Source: Zasmidium citrigriseum
Lineage: Eukaryota > Ascomycota > Dothideomycetes > Mycosphaerellales > Mycosphaerellaceae
Reading direction: 5' to 3'
DNA: 64,000 bases
Assembly: GCA_002786025.1 (NCBI GenBank)
Contig: NHNW01000008.1
Span: forward strand, 868,001-932,000
The translations under genes and the position numbers were made by a program. Of this stretch, positions 45,004 to 55,555 are shown piece by piece. Under the pieces are notes generated by a model that was given only the letters and a program-made list of their open reading frames with translations, did no database searches and was not told the DNA's origin. Position 1 is the stretch's first letter. Every line of letters starts with the position of its first letter.

Positions 45004-45759
45004 ATGGCACGCACCAAGACTCCAACTCCATCGTCGCCAGCCAAGCAGAAGCAATCGGGTGCCGGAATCGTCAGAACTCTCACGGACAAAGTGAAGTCTG
45101 GCTTCACCACCAAAAGACGTATCCAACCACCACGAACAGCCAAAGAGAGCTTGCAGCGAATCCTCCACAACGACCAACAAGCGAAAGCCAAAGCTCAACC
45201 AGAGGCCCAAGAAACAGAACTCATCCGCCGTACAAGGCGCAACCACGAAAAAGTCAAAGTGATACTCAAAGACGCCGAAGCCAAGTTCAAGAGAACCGGG
45301 TGGATCAGATTCCCAGGAAAGCGCTACCACCACGCCGGCCCCTTTTACCTGAGGAATGCCCGAGCGTGGGAAGAGCGCCGTCGTCAAGAGTACGAAGATG
45401 CACTGGAAGGCCGAGATACGACTGACATGATCGCCTGCCTCATCGAAGAGGAGGAAGAGCGCCGTGGTAGGCCTTTACCATGCTTGGGACCAAGAGCAGG
45501 GAAGAGGTTGAAAGCCTATCCTCTTCACGATGTACCAGGAGAAATGTCCTTCGAGACGCACGAAAGGATTTTGATTGAGAGTGGGTATAATCCTCTCTTG
45601 CTTGAAAGATGTAATGATCCTGGAGCGCAGAAATTATTGGATCAGAAGCACAGGGACTATATGCGTGCCAGAGTAAGGTTGCTGAAGGAGGTACAGGAGG
45701 GAGAGATATCCGAGGGGATGATGTCCGGTGAATCCGGGTTTTCTCATAGCCTTAGGTGA
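45004..45759 (+). CDS. Charged orphan protein, tandem paralogue 2
   Basis: The frame is open from 44857, but the Met at 45004 (MARTKTPTPSSPAK) best aligns with the upstream paralogue; a Met at 44971 (MSNFQPS) is the alternative. From 45004 it encodes 251 residues. It shares with its neighbour the GIVRTLTDKVKSG block, the AWEERRRQEYEDALEGRDTTD block and the ILIESGYNPLL block. Between them is a lineage-specific insert WIRFPGKRYHHAGPFY. The middle carries an acidic run (IEEEEERRG). No enzymatic motif. The two genes are 154 bp apart with the same orientation, and identity is moderate, so the duplication is old. Confidence 0.62.
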   Translation: MARTKTPTPSSPAKQKQSGAGIVRTLTDKVKSGFTTKRRIQPPRTAKESLQRILHNDQQAKAKAQPEAQETELIRRTRRNHEKVKVILKDAEAKFKRTGWIRFPGKRYHHAGPFYLRNARAWEERRRQEYEDALEGRDTTDMIACLIEEEEERRGRPLPCLGPRAGKRLKAYPLHDVPGEMSFETHERILIESGYNPLLLERCNDPGAQKLLDQKHRDYMRARVRLLKEVQEGEISEGMMSGESGFSHSLR

Positions 45760-46095
45760 AGTTTAGTCTCATGTTATCGTATTCAGGCATGCCCTGCGGC
45801 TCGCTATTGTCTCAAGCTCTTTCCTCAAGGCCAGCCTGTGAGTTCTCGACCTAGAGACATCAGTCAGTAGACGCTCCATTCTTTGTCCATTGTCGTGAAG
45901 TATGACACAGTACTCTTTATCCAGCACCACTCACGCCCAAAGCGCCGCATCCGGCGAATCCAACAAGATCAATGGACAACGGAAACCCTTTGTTTCTCCC
46001 CGAATACAACATGCCGTATCGTGTGGGCCCAGTATGCACCCGCAGTCCTCATCCCTTACTTCGAACAAGCTTCAGCCAAGGCAGACAAGCACAAA
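45760..46095. other. Intergenic region, nothing recognised
   Basis: 336 bp between two plus-strand orphan genes. Probably 3' UTR and promoter; no motif recognised. Confidence 0.4.
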
Positions 46096-47111
46096 ATGGC
46101 TCCCAAGAAGAAGCAAGCCGAAGCCTCAGCGGCAGAAGGAGGTCCAGCTGAAATCGTATGTCACCTTCACACATCCAAAACATGTACTGACCTTCCCTCC
46201 AGTTCACCGACCGCCACGCCGCCGAATTCGAAGAAGAATTCGACCTCCCCTCAGGCTCCGTGACCCACGCCTACCGCATCAAATTCGGTGACTTGGCTCC
46301 CTACGTCCTGAGTGATCTGGTCAGTAACCCACCAGTCCTGAACACCCTCGGCAACCTCGTCTGGCCCGTCCCACCCGTCATCAAACGCAGCAATGCCAGA
46401 GGTGGCTACCGCGGCAACCGACGCATGGGCGTGGAAGAATTTTCAGAGGAGACTGAGGCCGACCTGCCGCGCCTCGACGGCCCAGGCGTTCATCGCAGCA
46501 ACGCCACAGCCGGCTGGCGCAATAACCGCCGAACGGGCGTCGAAGAACTCGACGAAGAACCCCTTTTTGTGGAGGGTCCAGGACTCCACCGGAGCAACGC
46601 CACAGCCGGGTACGACAACGGCAAGCGTGTAGTCGGCGAGCCAGTCTACCAAAATCCATATGATCACATCGACTTCGGCCCAGTCCGGCGTAGTAGCACA
46701 GACAGATTCGGAAGACCCAGAGTCGATCGTCCAACCGACTACCCAATCCTCGACTTCCTCACCGAGCAGAAGCCCGGGACTTGGCAGGCGAGAGAGAAGC
46801 AGTTGGCAGATATGCGGCGTAGGTCCAGCAGTCCTACCAAAGTCACCACGGATCTGCGACGCAGCAATGGGATTAGGAAGAAGGTGAATCCAAGGGCCAA
46901 GAGGCCGTCGAGGGAGAGAAGGGATTCGGGGAATACGGGTTCGCCTATGTTGCTTGATGAGCCGCCGGAGCCGATTGAGGCTGGGACGTACACTCGTACG
47001 ACGCCCTCGCCGACGAACAATAGCTCGACAGGGCCGAGGCGGAGTACACGATCGGGAAGAGGTTCCTATGGCTCGTCCAAGAGCAGTCCTACTAAGGCGG
47101 GTCATAGGTAG
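46096..47111 (+). CDS. Orphan protein with three internal repeats
   Basis: Exon 1 is 46096-46155 (MAPKKKQAEASAAEGGPAEI), a 47 bp intron (GTATGT, ACTGAC branch, CCAG) follows, and exon 2 is 46203-47111. This gives 322 residues. The region after a short folded-looking segment (SVTHAYRIKFGDLAPYVLSD) contains three imperfect repeats. These start at the Arg codons 46386, 46494 and 46590, with the form R-S-N-A-[RT]-[GA]-G-[YW]-[RD]-[GN]-N-[RG], the first two continuing R[MT]GVEE[FL]. Repeat spacing is 36 and 32 codons. The C-terminus is Arg/Ser/Thr-rich with STGPRRSTRSGRGSYGS. No family recognised; the repeats could be short peptide-binding or nucleic-acid-binding elements. Confidence 0.68.
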
Positions 47112-47315
47112 TTCGATTGAGATCTGATTGTATTTGTCGATTTAGTTAGCTGTAATGTGGAGTGATGTCTTTGACCTTTTCAATTCGCACTGTTATTCGT
47201 CTCGAATTCGTCTACGTTTACCTCCGTCGTTCGCCGAGACTACAGAGTCGTCAGCAATGTGAAGGCATCATAACTTTGGGTATCATCATCGAAGCCAATC
47301 CCATTTCTTCCTCGC

Positions 47316-48373
47316 TCAAGTCCCGCTGGCTTCCCGGTAGAACGCCAGCGTCTTGCCAGCACCCGCCGTCACAAACACCTCGTTACGAGCCGTTGGCGAG
47401 TGATACAGCCACTTCACACTCCACAGACACTTCTCGCTCTCCGTCTGCGTGGCCACGCACTCTCTCCGGTCAATACTCCAGATCTTCGCTTTGCCGTCCT
47501 GTGATCCGCTGAGAAGATACTCGCCGTTCCAGTTCCAGTCGAGACTCATGATCCACGAGCTATGGCCTGTGAGATTGGCGATCTGCTCTCCGCTTTTCGT
47601 GTCGTATAACGCGATGATGCGGGAGTCTCCAGTCGCAGCCAGTAACCGGTTCGCTGGGCTGAACTTGACGGCACGAACAGGCTTGATGAGTCCCGCGAGC
47701 GAGTGTGCAAGCCGTCCTGTGCTGTTGTTGAAGATGTAGATGCTGCCGTTCTGGTGACCGGAAGCCGTCATTTCGCCATCGGGAGAGATGTCCACACTCA
47801 TGCCGAAGAAGCCCTTTGTCTGGTATTCCGTGATCTTTTCCGCCGTGCCACCCGATATCGTATCCGTCTTGTAGACATTGATGCGGCCGTCGGAGGTTGT
47901 GCAAGCTAGGAATTGTCCGTTTTCGCTCAAGGCGGGAGCCCAGTGTTCGCCGGCTTTCTTCTCTGTTGTCACAGCACCATGTCAGCTCAAAGTCGCGACA
48001 ATCGTATGGAAGGTGTATCAGAAAATATCGCACCCACAATGATCTCCCCCTTCTCGTTCCATTCCCCATCCTCAGCACATTCCCAGACCTTCAACTCTCC
48101 ACCAAAGCCCACGCTCGCAGCGACTCTTCCATCCAAGCTCGTGCACACGTGATGGCATCCCAGCTTGTGCACCTTCTCCAGAGTCTGTACTAGCGGGTAT
48201 GGATTCTCGTCTTCGGCGGTGTCGGCGTGGATTGCTTGACCTTTGGTGCTGTAGATCTTGATGCTCGACGATCCGGACGCGGTGAGGAGATGTGATGGCG
48301 TGACGGCGAGGGAGAAGATGTCGGTCGGATGCGCGTCTGGAATGGTGAGGGTTTGGAGGTATTGTTTCGACAT
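47316..48373 (-). CDS. WD40 repeat protein, Ski8/Rec14 type
   Basis: Exon 1 begins MSKQYLQTLTIPDAHPTDIF (48373) and ends near 48034; exon 2 runs from 47962 to 47316. The intron is about 71 bp; a GTGCGA donor at 48033 with a CAG acceptor at 47963 keeps frame, but a GTGGGT donor 4 bp upstream is an alternative. The ~328-residue protein consists of WD40 blades: DIFSLAVTPSHLLTASGSSSIKIY, GGELKVWE, GRINVYKTD, MTASGHQNGSIYIFN, SRIIALYDTKSGEQIANLTGHSSWI and LLSGSQDGKAKIWSID. Order, length and the GHSSWIMSLDWN blade fit Ski8, a subunit of the cytoplasmic Ski complex that works with the exosome in 3'-5' mRNA decay and in meiotic break formation in some fungi. Confidence 0.8.
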
Positions 48374-48546
48374 GATGGCGGTTTGTTATTGGTGTTGATG
48401 CATGGGGGCGGTGATGAAATGGTGATGGAGTGAGGTTGAAATTTGGAGGTGACGTTGGCGGGGCAGTTCACTTGCGTTCGCGCTAAGGCCGCGCTAACAC
48501 GTGTGGACAGGGAGGCGATGACATGCATATGCAAGGTACGATGTGT

Positions 48547-49449
48547 CTATACTGTTCTGTTGAAGTATGTCTCCCTGATATCAGATATCAGACCCTGCCT
48601 CGTCGGCCTCCATCCCAGCGACTCCTGCGTCTTGCTACTCGAAACATGATTGTCAAGATTGACGATGTTCGCAAAGAACCCCAGTAGTCCATTGACTTCA
48701 TCCTGCGACTTGCCTTTAACCTCCAAATTCAGCTTTCGTCCTATAGCTTTCATGATCTCCTCCATCACAACACCTTCCTCAGCAACGCCATGATAGACTT
48801 CTCCCGCCGAGCCCTTCTCTACCACGAGGCGGAAGAGAGACGCAGCATCAAGACGATGAACAGCTGGCCATCGGAAGACTCCCGGCTCGACATGCGCAAT
48901 ATATCCGTTCTTCTTCGCAATATCTCCAAGCATCGAAATGAAACCCTTGTCTTCGAGTCCGTGAACGACGGGTGCAAGACGGACGACACAGCCTCGGATT
49001 TGCAGCTCACTGCTAAGTTGCTTCAAGAGATCTTCTGATTGCGCTCGCACGGACAAGAATCCATCGCGATCCGGCTCCGTGGCCTCGTTGGTGAGTCGTC
49101 CATTGGGAAGCAGCAATGTGCCTGAGGTCATGACGAGAGGCTTTCCAGTTCCTTTCATTGCTTCAGCCATAGTTTGAATTGCGGCTCGATCTATGGCACA
49201 GGCTCGTGGGAAGTCGGAGAAGTCCATGGTAAAGGCCAGATGGATCACACCGTCGACTGAGCGGGCGGCACGCTGGAGGCTTTCGAGGTCTTCGATGTCG
49301 CCCCAATGTACATCTCCCCCGGCGGCCTTGATGGTCGTCGCAGATGTATCATTTCGGCAGAGGCCCAGCACTTGGTGTCCATGACTGATCAATTCGTTCG
49401 TAACAGCGCGGCCAATAAATCCAGCCGCGCCAGTCACGAAAACCTTCAT
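48547..49449 (-). CDS. NAD-dependent epimerase/dehydratase-like extended SDR
   Basis: A 300-residue intronless frame starting MKVFVTGAAGFIGRAVTNEL; the Rossmann motif TGAAGFIG is at residues 6-13. GDIEDLESLQRA and DGVIHLAF (NAD adenine-ring and strand-4 segments) follow. The usual extended-SDR YxxxK is not evident: VRAQSEDLLKQL stands at the expected place, with S-x-R rather than Y-x3-K, so this belongs to the atypical group where binding may persist without classical catalysis. The end is WRPTRQGLISDIRETYF. Upstream in-frame codons to 49518 are not coding-like. It lies head to head with the frameshifted hydrolase gene, 367 bp apart. Confidence 0.85.
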   Translation of the reverse strand: MKVFVTGAAGFIGRAVTNELISHGHQVLGLCRNDTSATTIKAAGGDVHWGDIEDLESLQRAARSVDGVIHLAFTMDFSDFPRACAIDRAAIQTMAEAMKGTGKPLVMTSGTLLLPNGRLTNEATEPDRDGFLSVRAQSEDLLKQLSSELQIRGCVVRLAPVVHGLEDKGFISMLGDIAKKNGYIAHVEPGVFRWPAVHRLDAASLFRLVVEKGSAGEVYHGVAEEGVVMEEIMKAIGRKLNLEVKGKSQDEVNGLLGFFANIVNLDNHVSSSKTQESLGWRPTRQGLISDIRETYFNRTV

Positions 49450-49816
49450 GGTTGGAGTGGATTGGTGATATAAATTTGGTGCCTCGGTCTTGCTTTTACC
49501 CCGTCTGGGAGCAGTCAATCAATTGTCACGATATCTTGATCTGCTTTGATCTGTATATATGCTTGGGCACAGGAGCCAGCCCTAAGTACGAAAAGCTGGC
49601 TCGGTGTTGCGAACGCCGGAGTTTGTTAGGTATACCAAAGCCACTGTTAAGACCGCTTGTCTCCGATCCGCTTTTTTGTCCGAGTTAGTGGTCGACGAAA
49701 GGAGTTGACCGGACGAATGCATCATAAAACACAGCTTTGATCATGGCCAAGGTTCGAGGATCCAACAAGCATCTTTTGAGACCCAGAAGCCGTCCCTGTG
49801 AAGAACCTTGTAAGAG
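49450..49816. promoter_or_regulatory. Divergent promoter region between SDR and hydrolase genes
   Basis: 367 bp between divergent starts. Regulatory content is inferred from orientation only; no motif recognised. Confidence 0.3.
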
Positions 49817-50883
49817 ATGGATCCGGAGGTGGAGGAGGTAAAAGATCATGTACAAATATCCTCGCAAATTGTTGACCAAGTGAAACAGTTCCTCTCCTCT
49901 CATCCTCATGACGGACCGCTACCAGAAGACATGGAGAGCTTTCGAAAAATGTCCCGCGAGATCGAAGCCGCCGAAGTCGAAAGACTAGGCCCGCCCAGCT
50001 CGAAAGTGAAAGAATCTTGGTCATCGATCTCAATGCGCGACGGAGTCCAAAATCGAGGCAAAGTCTTCCAGCCGTCGGTGATACCTTCAGTAGGATGCCC
50101 GGTCATCGTTCTTTTCATGGAGGAGGATTCTCTGTTGGTTCACCCGATCAGTACACCTTGATTGGCCGGGCTCTCGCCGAGATGTTCGACTGCGTGTGCA
50201 TCGCGGCTTCGTATCGGCTGGCACCTGAGCATCCTTTCCCAGCCAGTGCACTTGATGCGTGGGATACCATCAAGTTCGTTGCTGCGAATGATGGATCTTT
50301 CAATGCCAATCCTTCCCTTGGCTTCGTTGTTGGAGGCGCCTCGTCCGGGGCGAATCTGGCCGCGGTCGTTGCTCAGCTCGCGAAAGACCATGAATTATCT
50401 CCTCCATTGACCGGTCAATACCTCAGTCTTCCATTGGTCCTCTGGGAAGGTATTGTTCCACCAAAGTATGTCTCGGCATACACGTCCATCAGCGAAAACA
50501 CGAAAGATCCAATCCAAACGGTCGAAAACCTGCACGCCATCCTCAAGCGATATGCCCCGGACATTCACTCGCCGTACTTCAGCCCTCTCAACAGCGAATC
50601 TGGATCATCGGGTCTACCGCCAGCGTACATCCAAGTCTGCGGGCTGGACCCAATTCGCGATGATGGGTTGATCTACAATAAGATTCTCAAAGAGAGCGGA
50701 GTGTCCACGAAACTCGACGCATATTCTGGCTTTCCACACGGCTGGTGGCTCTTCATGCCGAAGCTGAAGTCTTCGCTGAACGCCACGGCGGACACCGTGA
50801 AAGGGATGGGATGGTTGCTGGGCAGGGAGGTGGATGATCGCGAAGTCTTCGGATATCTGCGAGGGAAGGTCGGTCCTGACTAA
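49817..50883 (+). pseudogene. HSL-family alpha/beta hydrolase gene with a single-base frameshift at the oxyanion motif
   Basis: From ATG 49817 the frame runs MDPEVEEVKDHVQ through MRDGVQNRGKVFQPS to GCPVIVLF. It then breaks inside a run of four T at about 50113-50116. The next frame begins exactly at HGGGFSVGSPDQYT, the family's oxyanion motif, and stays open to TAA at 50883 with SYRLAPEHPFP, the nucleophile elbow GGASSGANL, CGLDPIRDD and SGFPHGWW. The two halves would be continuous with one more base, and no intron can bridge a break inside the conserved strand-loop. So this is either a decayed gene or a homopolymer error in the assembly. It is paralogous to the intact gene at 41226-42408 (QARDGYQIPVKIYKPV there versus SMRDGVQNRGKVFQPS here). 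Confidence 0.8.
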
Positions 50884-51190
50884 TTCCAATCTCGAGGTAG
50901 AAAGCGTCTGATAGTTCCTTTCGAGGGCGATGTTGTGATCGGAGTGTTGTGGTTGCGAGCTTCGTAGCTGTGATTCACTTGCCATGTGGCGCCGCGCTAA
51001 GCCATGTCTTAAATTCTCATCGCGCGGTCCTCATCTCCATGCATGTCTCGAAACCACCGTCGGCAAAAACTAATCGGAAGACAGTTCAAGTCGACACAGA
51101 ATCCTACTTCGAACCGCCACGTCCAAATCTTTTTCTCTTGCGCCTTCCCATCCGACGTCGCTTCGGCTCCAGGAGGAAGTCGCCACCAAG
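50884..51190. other. Intergenic region, nothing recognised
   Basis: 307 bp between two plus-strand genes; no motif recognised. Confidence 0.4.
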
Positions 51191-51682
51191 ATGCGCCTGG
51201 ATTTCGACATGCTGGATCTAGTGGAGGCAATCGCCTCGCAGCACTGGCGCCCAGTCGCACAGCTCGTCTCAACCATCCTCGCCATCGCATTCGTCCTGCT
51301 CGCAATCAAGTGGCTACCTCAACACTTCCTCGCCCTGGGACGGCCTCAAAACACCCTCCACCTTCCACCAAAGACTCTAAAAAAGCGCCCGCTGGCCGCA
51401 CCCAAAGACACGGACAGCGGGTACGAAGGCAGCGACGTCGAGTCCATCAGCGACGACAGCGGCACTGAACGCGTCGACCCGCAATGCGACGAGGACGAAC
51501 GAGCGGAGAAACGTGCTCTGCGACGTGCCATTCGAATGTGTCAGAAATCAGCAACTCCGCAACGAACACCCAAGCGCAGTATCGAGGAGGACTTCGAGAC
51601 GTTTTCGAGTTTCTTGTCGGCGACGGAGAGGAAGGTCAAGGAAGACCGGAGGTTTGCAGGAAGCGAGCCGGAGTTCGACTGA
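51191..51682 (+). CDS. Hypothetical single-pass membrane protein
   Basis: A 163-residue intronless frame starting MRLDFDMLDLVEAIASQHW. One hydrophobic helix lies near residues 23-41 (VAQLVSTILAIAFVLLAIKW). The rest is polar: a Pro/Lys stretch, then DSGYEGSDVESISDDSG, which could be a phosphodegron-like acidic-Ser motif, and a charged helical C-terminus with KRSIEEDFETFSSFL. No family recognised. A second Met at position 7 is an alternative start. The single clear helix and lack of repeats make coding likely. Confidence 0.6.
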   Translation: MRLDFDMLDLVEAIASQHWRPVAQLVSTILAIAFVLLAIKWLPQHFLALGRPQNTLHLPPKTLKKRPLAAPKDTDSGYEGSDVESISDDSGTERVDPQCDEDERAEKRALRRAIRMCQKSATPQRTPKRSIEEDFETFSSFLSATERKVKEDRRFAGSEPEFD

Positions 51683-52629
51683 GCGATGGAAGATGGGCTA
51701 TGGAGTTTGTTGTTGGACGACTTGTTAATTCGCTAGATTTCTTGGTGGTCGAGGCGGTAAATGAGCGGCGCAGTTGGTAGATCGAGTCTGGACGGATCGC
51801 AGGAGACGTGGAAGATGGAGCGGTGTACAGGCCGAGAACAGGTCAGAAGAGGGTGTAGTGCCTCTTGTCAGGTAGCAGTCGCGCGATGTCGTCCTGAAAG
51901 CTGTTGTCAAACCTGAGACTGGTACTGTATGGAGGGCCATTATTGTGGCAGGCGCTGGAGACGCTGCTGTCGAGACCAGTTGATGGCTCCACGGGGTCAG
52001 GAAGACCAGCAAGTTGTTAATGTAGAGAACATTCATAACTCTTCCAAGACAGACTGCTCTTTGAATGTTCGAAATCCCCTCTTTCACTTCTCCCTTCCCT
52101 TTCCCCACCTGCACCGCCCTCCGCATCTCCTTGAATCACATGAACCTCCTCCCTTCACTCACTCAACCTCTATAACCCAAATTTGACCACTCAACTTCCA
52201 AGAATTCGAAAGAGTTCGCATACCTGCCGCGGGGGATTGGCGCAGTCGTACGGCGCGCTGATTTAAACCTAAGGTACGGGCGCAAGTACAGCCGCCGTCT
52301 ATTACCGCAAAGTCATCGGACTATAGGGGGTTCTGGGTGAACTGCAAGTGGCTTGCATAACAAAATAATAGTAAACGATGTGGTTCGTTTCTGTGCCTCC
52401 TGATAAGGGAGGGTTTCTTTTTGCTGATTTCGTTGATGTTTTTGCTGTTGGTGGGTTTCGAACTTGGGCCTGGAGGTGGGCAACTGTCGTTCTGGTATGT
52501 CGTATAGACCTCATGGCTGTTCGTACAGGCATCCTTTTTGGCCTCATCCTTGCCTTCACTTGACGAATCGTTCCAACGATGGCTCGTGGCTCATTGTAGC
52601 ATCTTGTTCTTTTATCCAATTCATGTACT
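51683..52629. other. Convergent intergenic region, nothing recognised
   Basis: 947 bp between stops of a plus-strand and a minus-strand gene. A stretch near 52231-52300 has tRNA-like strings but does not fold as a tRNA. Short frames lack motifs. Probably 3' UTRs and spacer. Confidence 0.45.
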
Positions 52630-53471
52630 TCATAGCTCCATATCATCGTCATCATCCGCATACCGCCCACTACTTCCCAATCCATCCTGTCCTCCATCCT
52701 GTTCCTCTCTGCGCGCCTCTTCCCTCGATTTATTGATCTTTCTCAGCCCATCAACCACACCACCCACGAACCCTCTCACTTCCGCAATCTCCATTCCACC
52801 AACACCGTTCATCTTCACACCAGCGCTCGACTCCAAGACCCTGAAACCTTTCCGCAGCTTGCTCATCCTAACTTCCCGCAAATCTCTTACCAGCCGTCTC
52901 ACCGCGTCTGGATCGTCGAAGTCGTCCGGGGCGTGTGTGAGGAGTAAATGTGATAGTTCCAACCAGTGGTAGGGTAGTGCATTCTCCTGTGCTCTTGAAG
53001 TACTCGAGTCCTTCACGAAGGGAGGGGATATCTCGAGGGTGTGTCTGGTGAGGTATGGGTCGTCTGGCATGCTCACTTCAGATCTGGGAGCTGGTAAATC
53101 TGGACTGGGGGAGAAAACGCCGGCGAAATTGTTATCGGTCTCGAAGTCCAGGATCTGCTCCAAAGCAGCGACGCTGAGCCATGGTGGAGGGGAGATGTTG
53201 GCTCGTTTTTGGCGTTTGAGGAGGAGCGCGAGCCAGAGCGGGAGTTGGGCCGGGAAGGGTGGTTTGAGGCTTTCTGTCGGACCCTATGCAGGCTTTGTCA
53301 GTATGCAAGTCTCCGCATGTTGGTCAAGCGTCTTTCTTACTACGCCGGCCTACTCACACCAAGCAACTCGAGGGAGTCTAGTCGTTGTCTCGGGATGACG
53401 GTGACCAGCTCCATCTCGCACAAGAAGCCGACTTCATTTGGCGTGAGGCCGGGCGGAAGAGGGAGCGCCAT
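52630..53471 (-). CDS. psf2: GINS complex subunit PSF2
   Basis: Exon 1 is 53471-53358 ([20 protein letters not shown]), a 74 bp intron (GTGAGT, ACTGAC branch, ATAG) spans 53357-53284, and exon 2 is 53283-52630. The protein has 255 residues. The opening (LTPxEVxFLCE), [17 protein letters not shown], and after the splice [34 protein letters not shown] followed by [14 protein letters not shown] are the conserved Psf2 order. It continues with a helical middle ([35 protein letters not shown]). The tail is acidic ([11 protein letters not shown]). Known role: with Sld5, Psf1 and Psf3 it activates the CMG replicative helicase. It is divergent from ALG10 with only 241 bp between start codons. Confidence 0.95.
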
Positions 53472-53712
53472 TTTCGAATGCTGCTGTCAGGCATTGTTTC
53501 CTGAGCACATACAAGAACGAGTCTCGAAGGTGAAGTCTGGGACGCGTGAAGTCGCGCCTTCCCTCAGCAGCCAATCACAGGGCAAGGGCAGAACTTTAAA
53601 TTAGGGGCGCTCGCGCGACCTCACCTGTTCATCAACGCCCTCCATGGCCGAAGACTGCAACTATCAACAGCCAGATGGGTAATCATCCGCCTGATCCATT
53701 CACGTCGAAATC

Positions 53713-55555
53713 ATGGCAGCCGCACTAGCGACACTCTTCGCCCCACTCAATCTCTGGTTCTCGGCCGTCAATCGAGCCGTCACAGAGCCATACCTTGTAT
53801 GTAGCAGCCCGTCATCAGGTAGGTGGACCTTTTCTCATACATCTCGCAGGACGAGTTCTTTCACGGTCGTCAAGCCCAACACTACTGCAATGGCAACTTC
53901 GACATTTGGAATCCCAAGATCACAACGCCTCCCGGGCTATACATCCTTTCCTACGTCTTCAAGCCTGTCCTTGGATGCGGCATTGGCTCGCTGAGAGCGA
54001 TCAATGCAGTGTGCATCATCCTTTTGCTGATGATGATACGCGAGTCGTACCATGTTCGGAGAGACGCCAACAACGAGAAGGGTGCGATGGGCGGTCTGCT
54101 GGCAACACACAGCTCGCTCAACATCGTTCTCTTTCCGCCTTTGTTCTTCTTTAGCGCGCTTTACTATACCGACGTTGCTTCGACCCTCTCAGTAACGGTC
54201 TTCTACTGGTACTTTGTCAGGACTTTGCCGAACAAGCGCGCTACGTTTATCCAGGGTCTGATCCAAGTCCTGCTTGGACTGATTAGCTTGACTTTCAGAC
54301 AGACCAACATCTTCTGGGTCGCCGTAGCTCCTGCAGCTCTCATGCTCGTCGTGGAGCTCGATAAGGGTCATCGAGTGGTCAAGGAGTCCATGTATCGAAA
54401 GGCAGCCGGATTTGGCGATACGATCCTCAGCGTAGCCAAGACGAGTTGGAAGATGGAGGTCATTTACGATCCACCCGTTCGAGATGCTTGGTTCGAAGGT
54501 ACGTCGACCGTCTTCCCATCTCGAATGCTCATGCTTACATTCCTCGAGACTACTTCCGCACAATAATCTCCATCGCCGCCTGCGCCAGTCGAGCCGCAAC
54601 CCAACCACAGCGCATCCTGGACCTAACCCGCGCCCTATCCCCCTACCTCACCATCCTGGCCAGCTTCTTCACCTTCATCCTCTGGAACGGCAGCGTCGTC
54701 CTCGGCGACAAATCAAACCACATCGCCACAATCAACCTCCCCCAAATCCTCTACCTCTGGCCCTTCATAACCTTCTTCTCCTGGCCCCTCCTCCTTCCCC
54801 ACTTCGTCCTCCTCCCCCTGACAATTCTCTCGCGCATCGGCGAGCTCACACACCTGGAACCGCTCCTCATCTTCCGCCGACGATACTTCCTCCCCCGGAT
54901 AAGCCTCATGCTGGCTTTCACAGCTCTGGCCTGCGTGGTTGTACACTTCAATACGGTCGTGCATCCGTTCCTGTTGGCCGACAATCGCCATTTCCACTTC
55001 TATATCTTTCGACGTCTGCTCCGACCCTGGTGGGTCCGCTACGCCGTGACGCCGATTTACATCCTCACTGCATGGGCTTGCATCGAGACACGCGGCGAAC
55101 CTGTCCCCTCGCCTAAAGCAGCTACGGGTCTCAACCACGCGGCAAAAAGCCAAGCGACTGCAGATACTCAGCCGCCGCGAGAACCGACAGAGTCCGAACG
55201 CCGCGCCTGTCTTCCCGATGGAAAATCTTCAAGCACAGTGTCTTTCACGCTGGTCTCGCTCTCCACGACCGCGCTGTCCTTGTGTACGGCTCCGCTCGTC
55301 GAGCCGCGGTACTGCATCATTCCGTTCATCATTTGGAGAATGCACTTGCCGCTGTACACCGTCGATCAGCAGGCGAGCAAGGAGAAGAACGGGAAGGGAA
55401 GAACGTGGACGGCTTTCCTGGAAGCGTATGATTGGAGGGTGGTCGCAGAGACAGTTTGGTTCCTGGCTATCAATGCTGTCACGGGGTACATTTTCCTGAA
55501 CTGGACATTCGAATGGCCGCAAGAGCCAGGCGTCGTGCAGAGGTTCATGTGGTAA
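53713..55555 (+). CDS. alg10: Dolichyl-phosphoglucose alpha-1,2-glucosyltransferase ALG10
   Basis: Three exons, 53713-53796, 53850-54498 and 54549-55555, join in frame to 579 residues; introns are 53 and 50 bp. The family signature appears at the first junction: PYLDEFFHGRQAQHYC, then WNPKITTPPGLYILSY, the lumenal motif of the DIE2/ALG10 family. At least ten hydrophobic segments follow (for example INAVCIILLLMMI, PLFFFSALYYT, FIQGLIQVLLGLISL, LTILASFFTFILWNG, ISLMLAFTALACVVV). The conserved C-terminal SLSTTALSLCTAPLVEPRYCIIPF is present. Known role: adds the terminal glucose to Glc2Man9GlcNAc2-PP-dolichol in the ER lumen, the last step before transfer by oligosaccharyltransferase. Confidence 0.95.

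Noticed and set aside
41226..50883. Secondary-metabolite gene cluster around the hydrolases and the SDR
   Set aside because: No polyketide synthase, peptide synthetase, terpene cyclase, transporter or pathway regulator is present, and SKI8 and orphan genes intervene.
52231..52301. tRNA-like strings (TTGGCGCAGTCG, CTGATTTAAACC, GGTACGGGCGCAAGTACAG)
   Set aside because: The D-stem can pair, but anticodon, T and acceptor stems do not. At best a decayed tRNA fragment; not reported as a gene.
54484..55116. 210-codon plus-strand frame overlapping ALG10 exon 3
   Set aside because: Pro/Leu/Arg-rich alternative frame; the ALG10 frame has family motifs.
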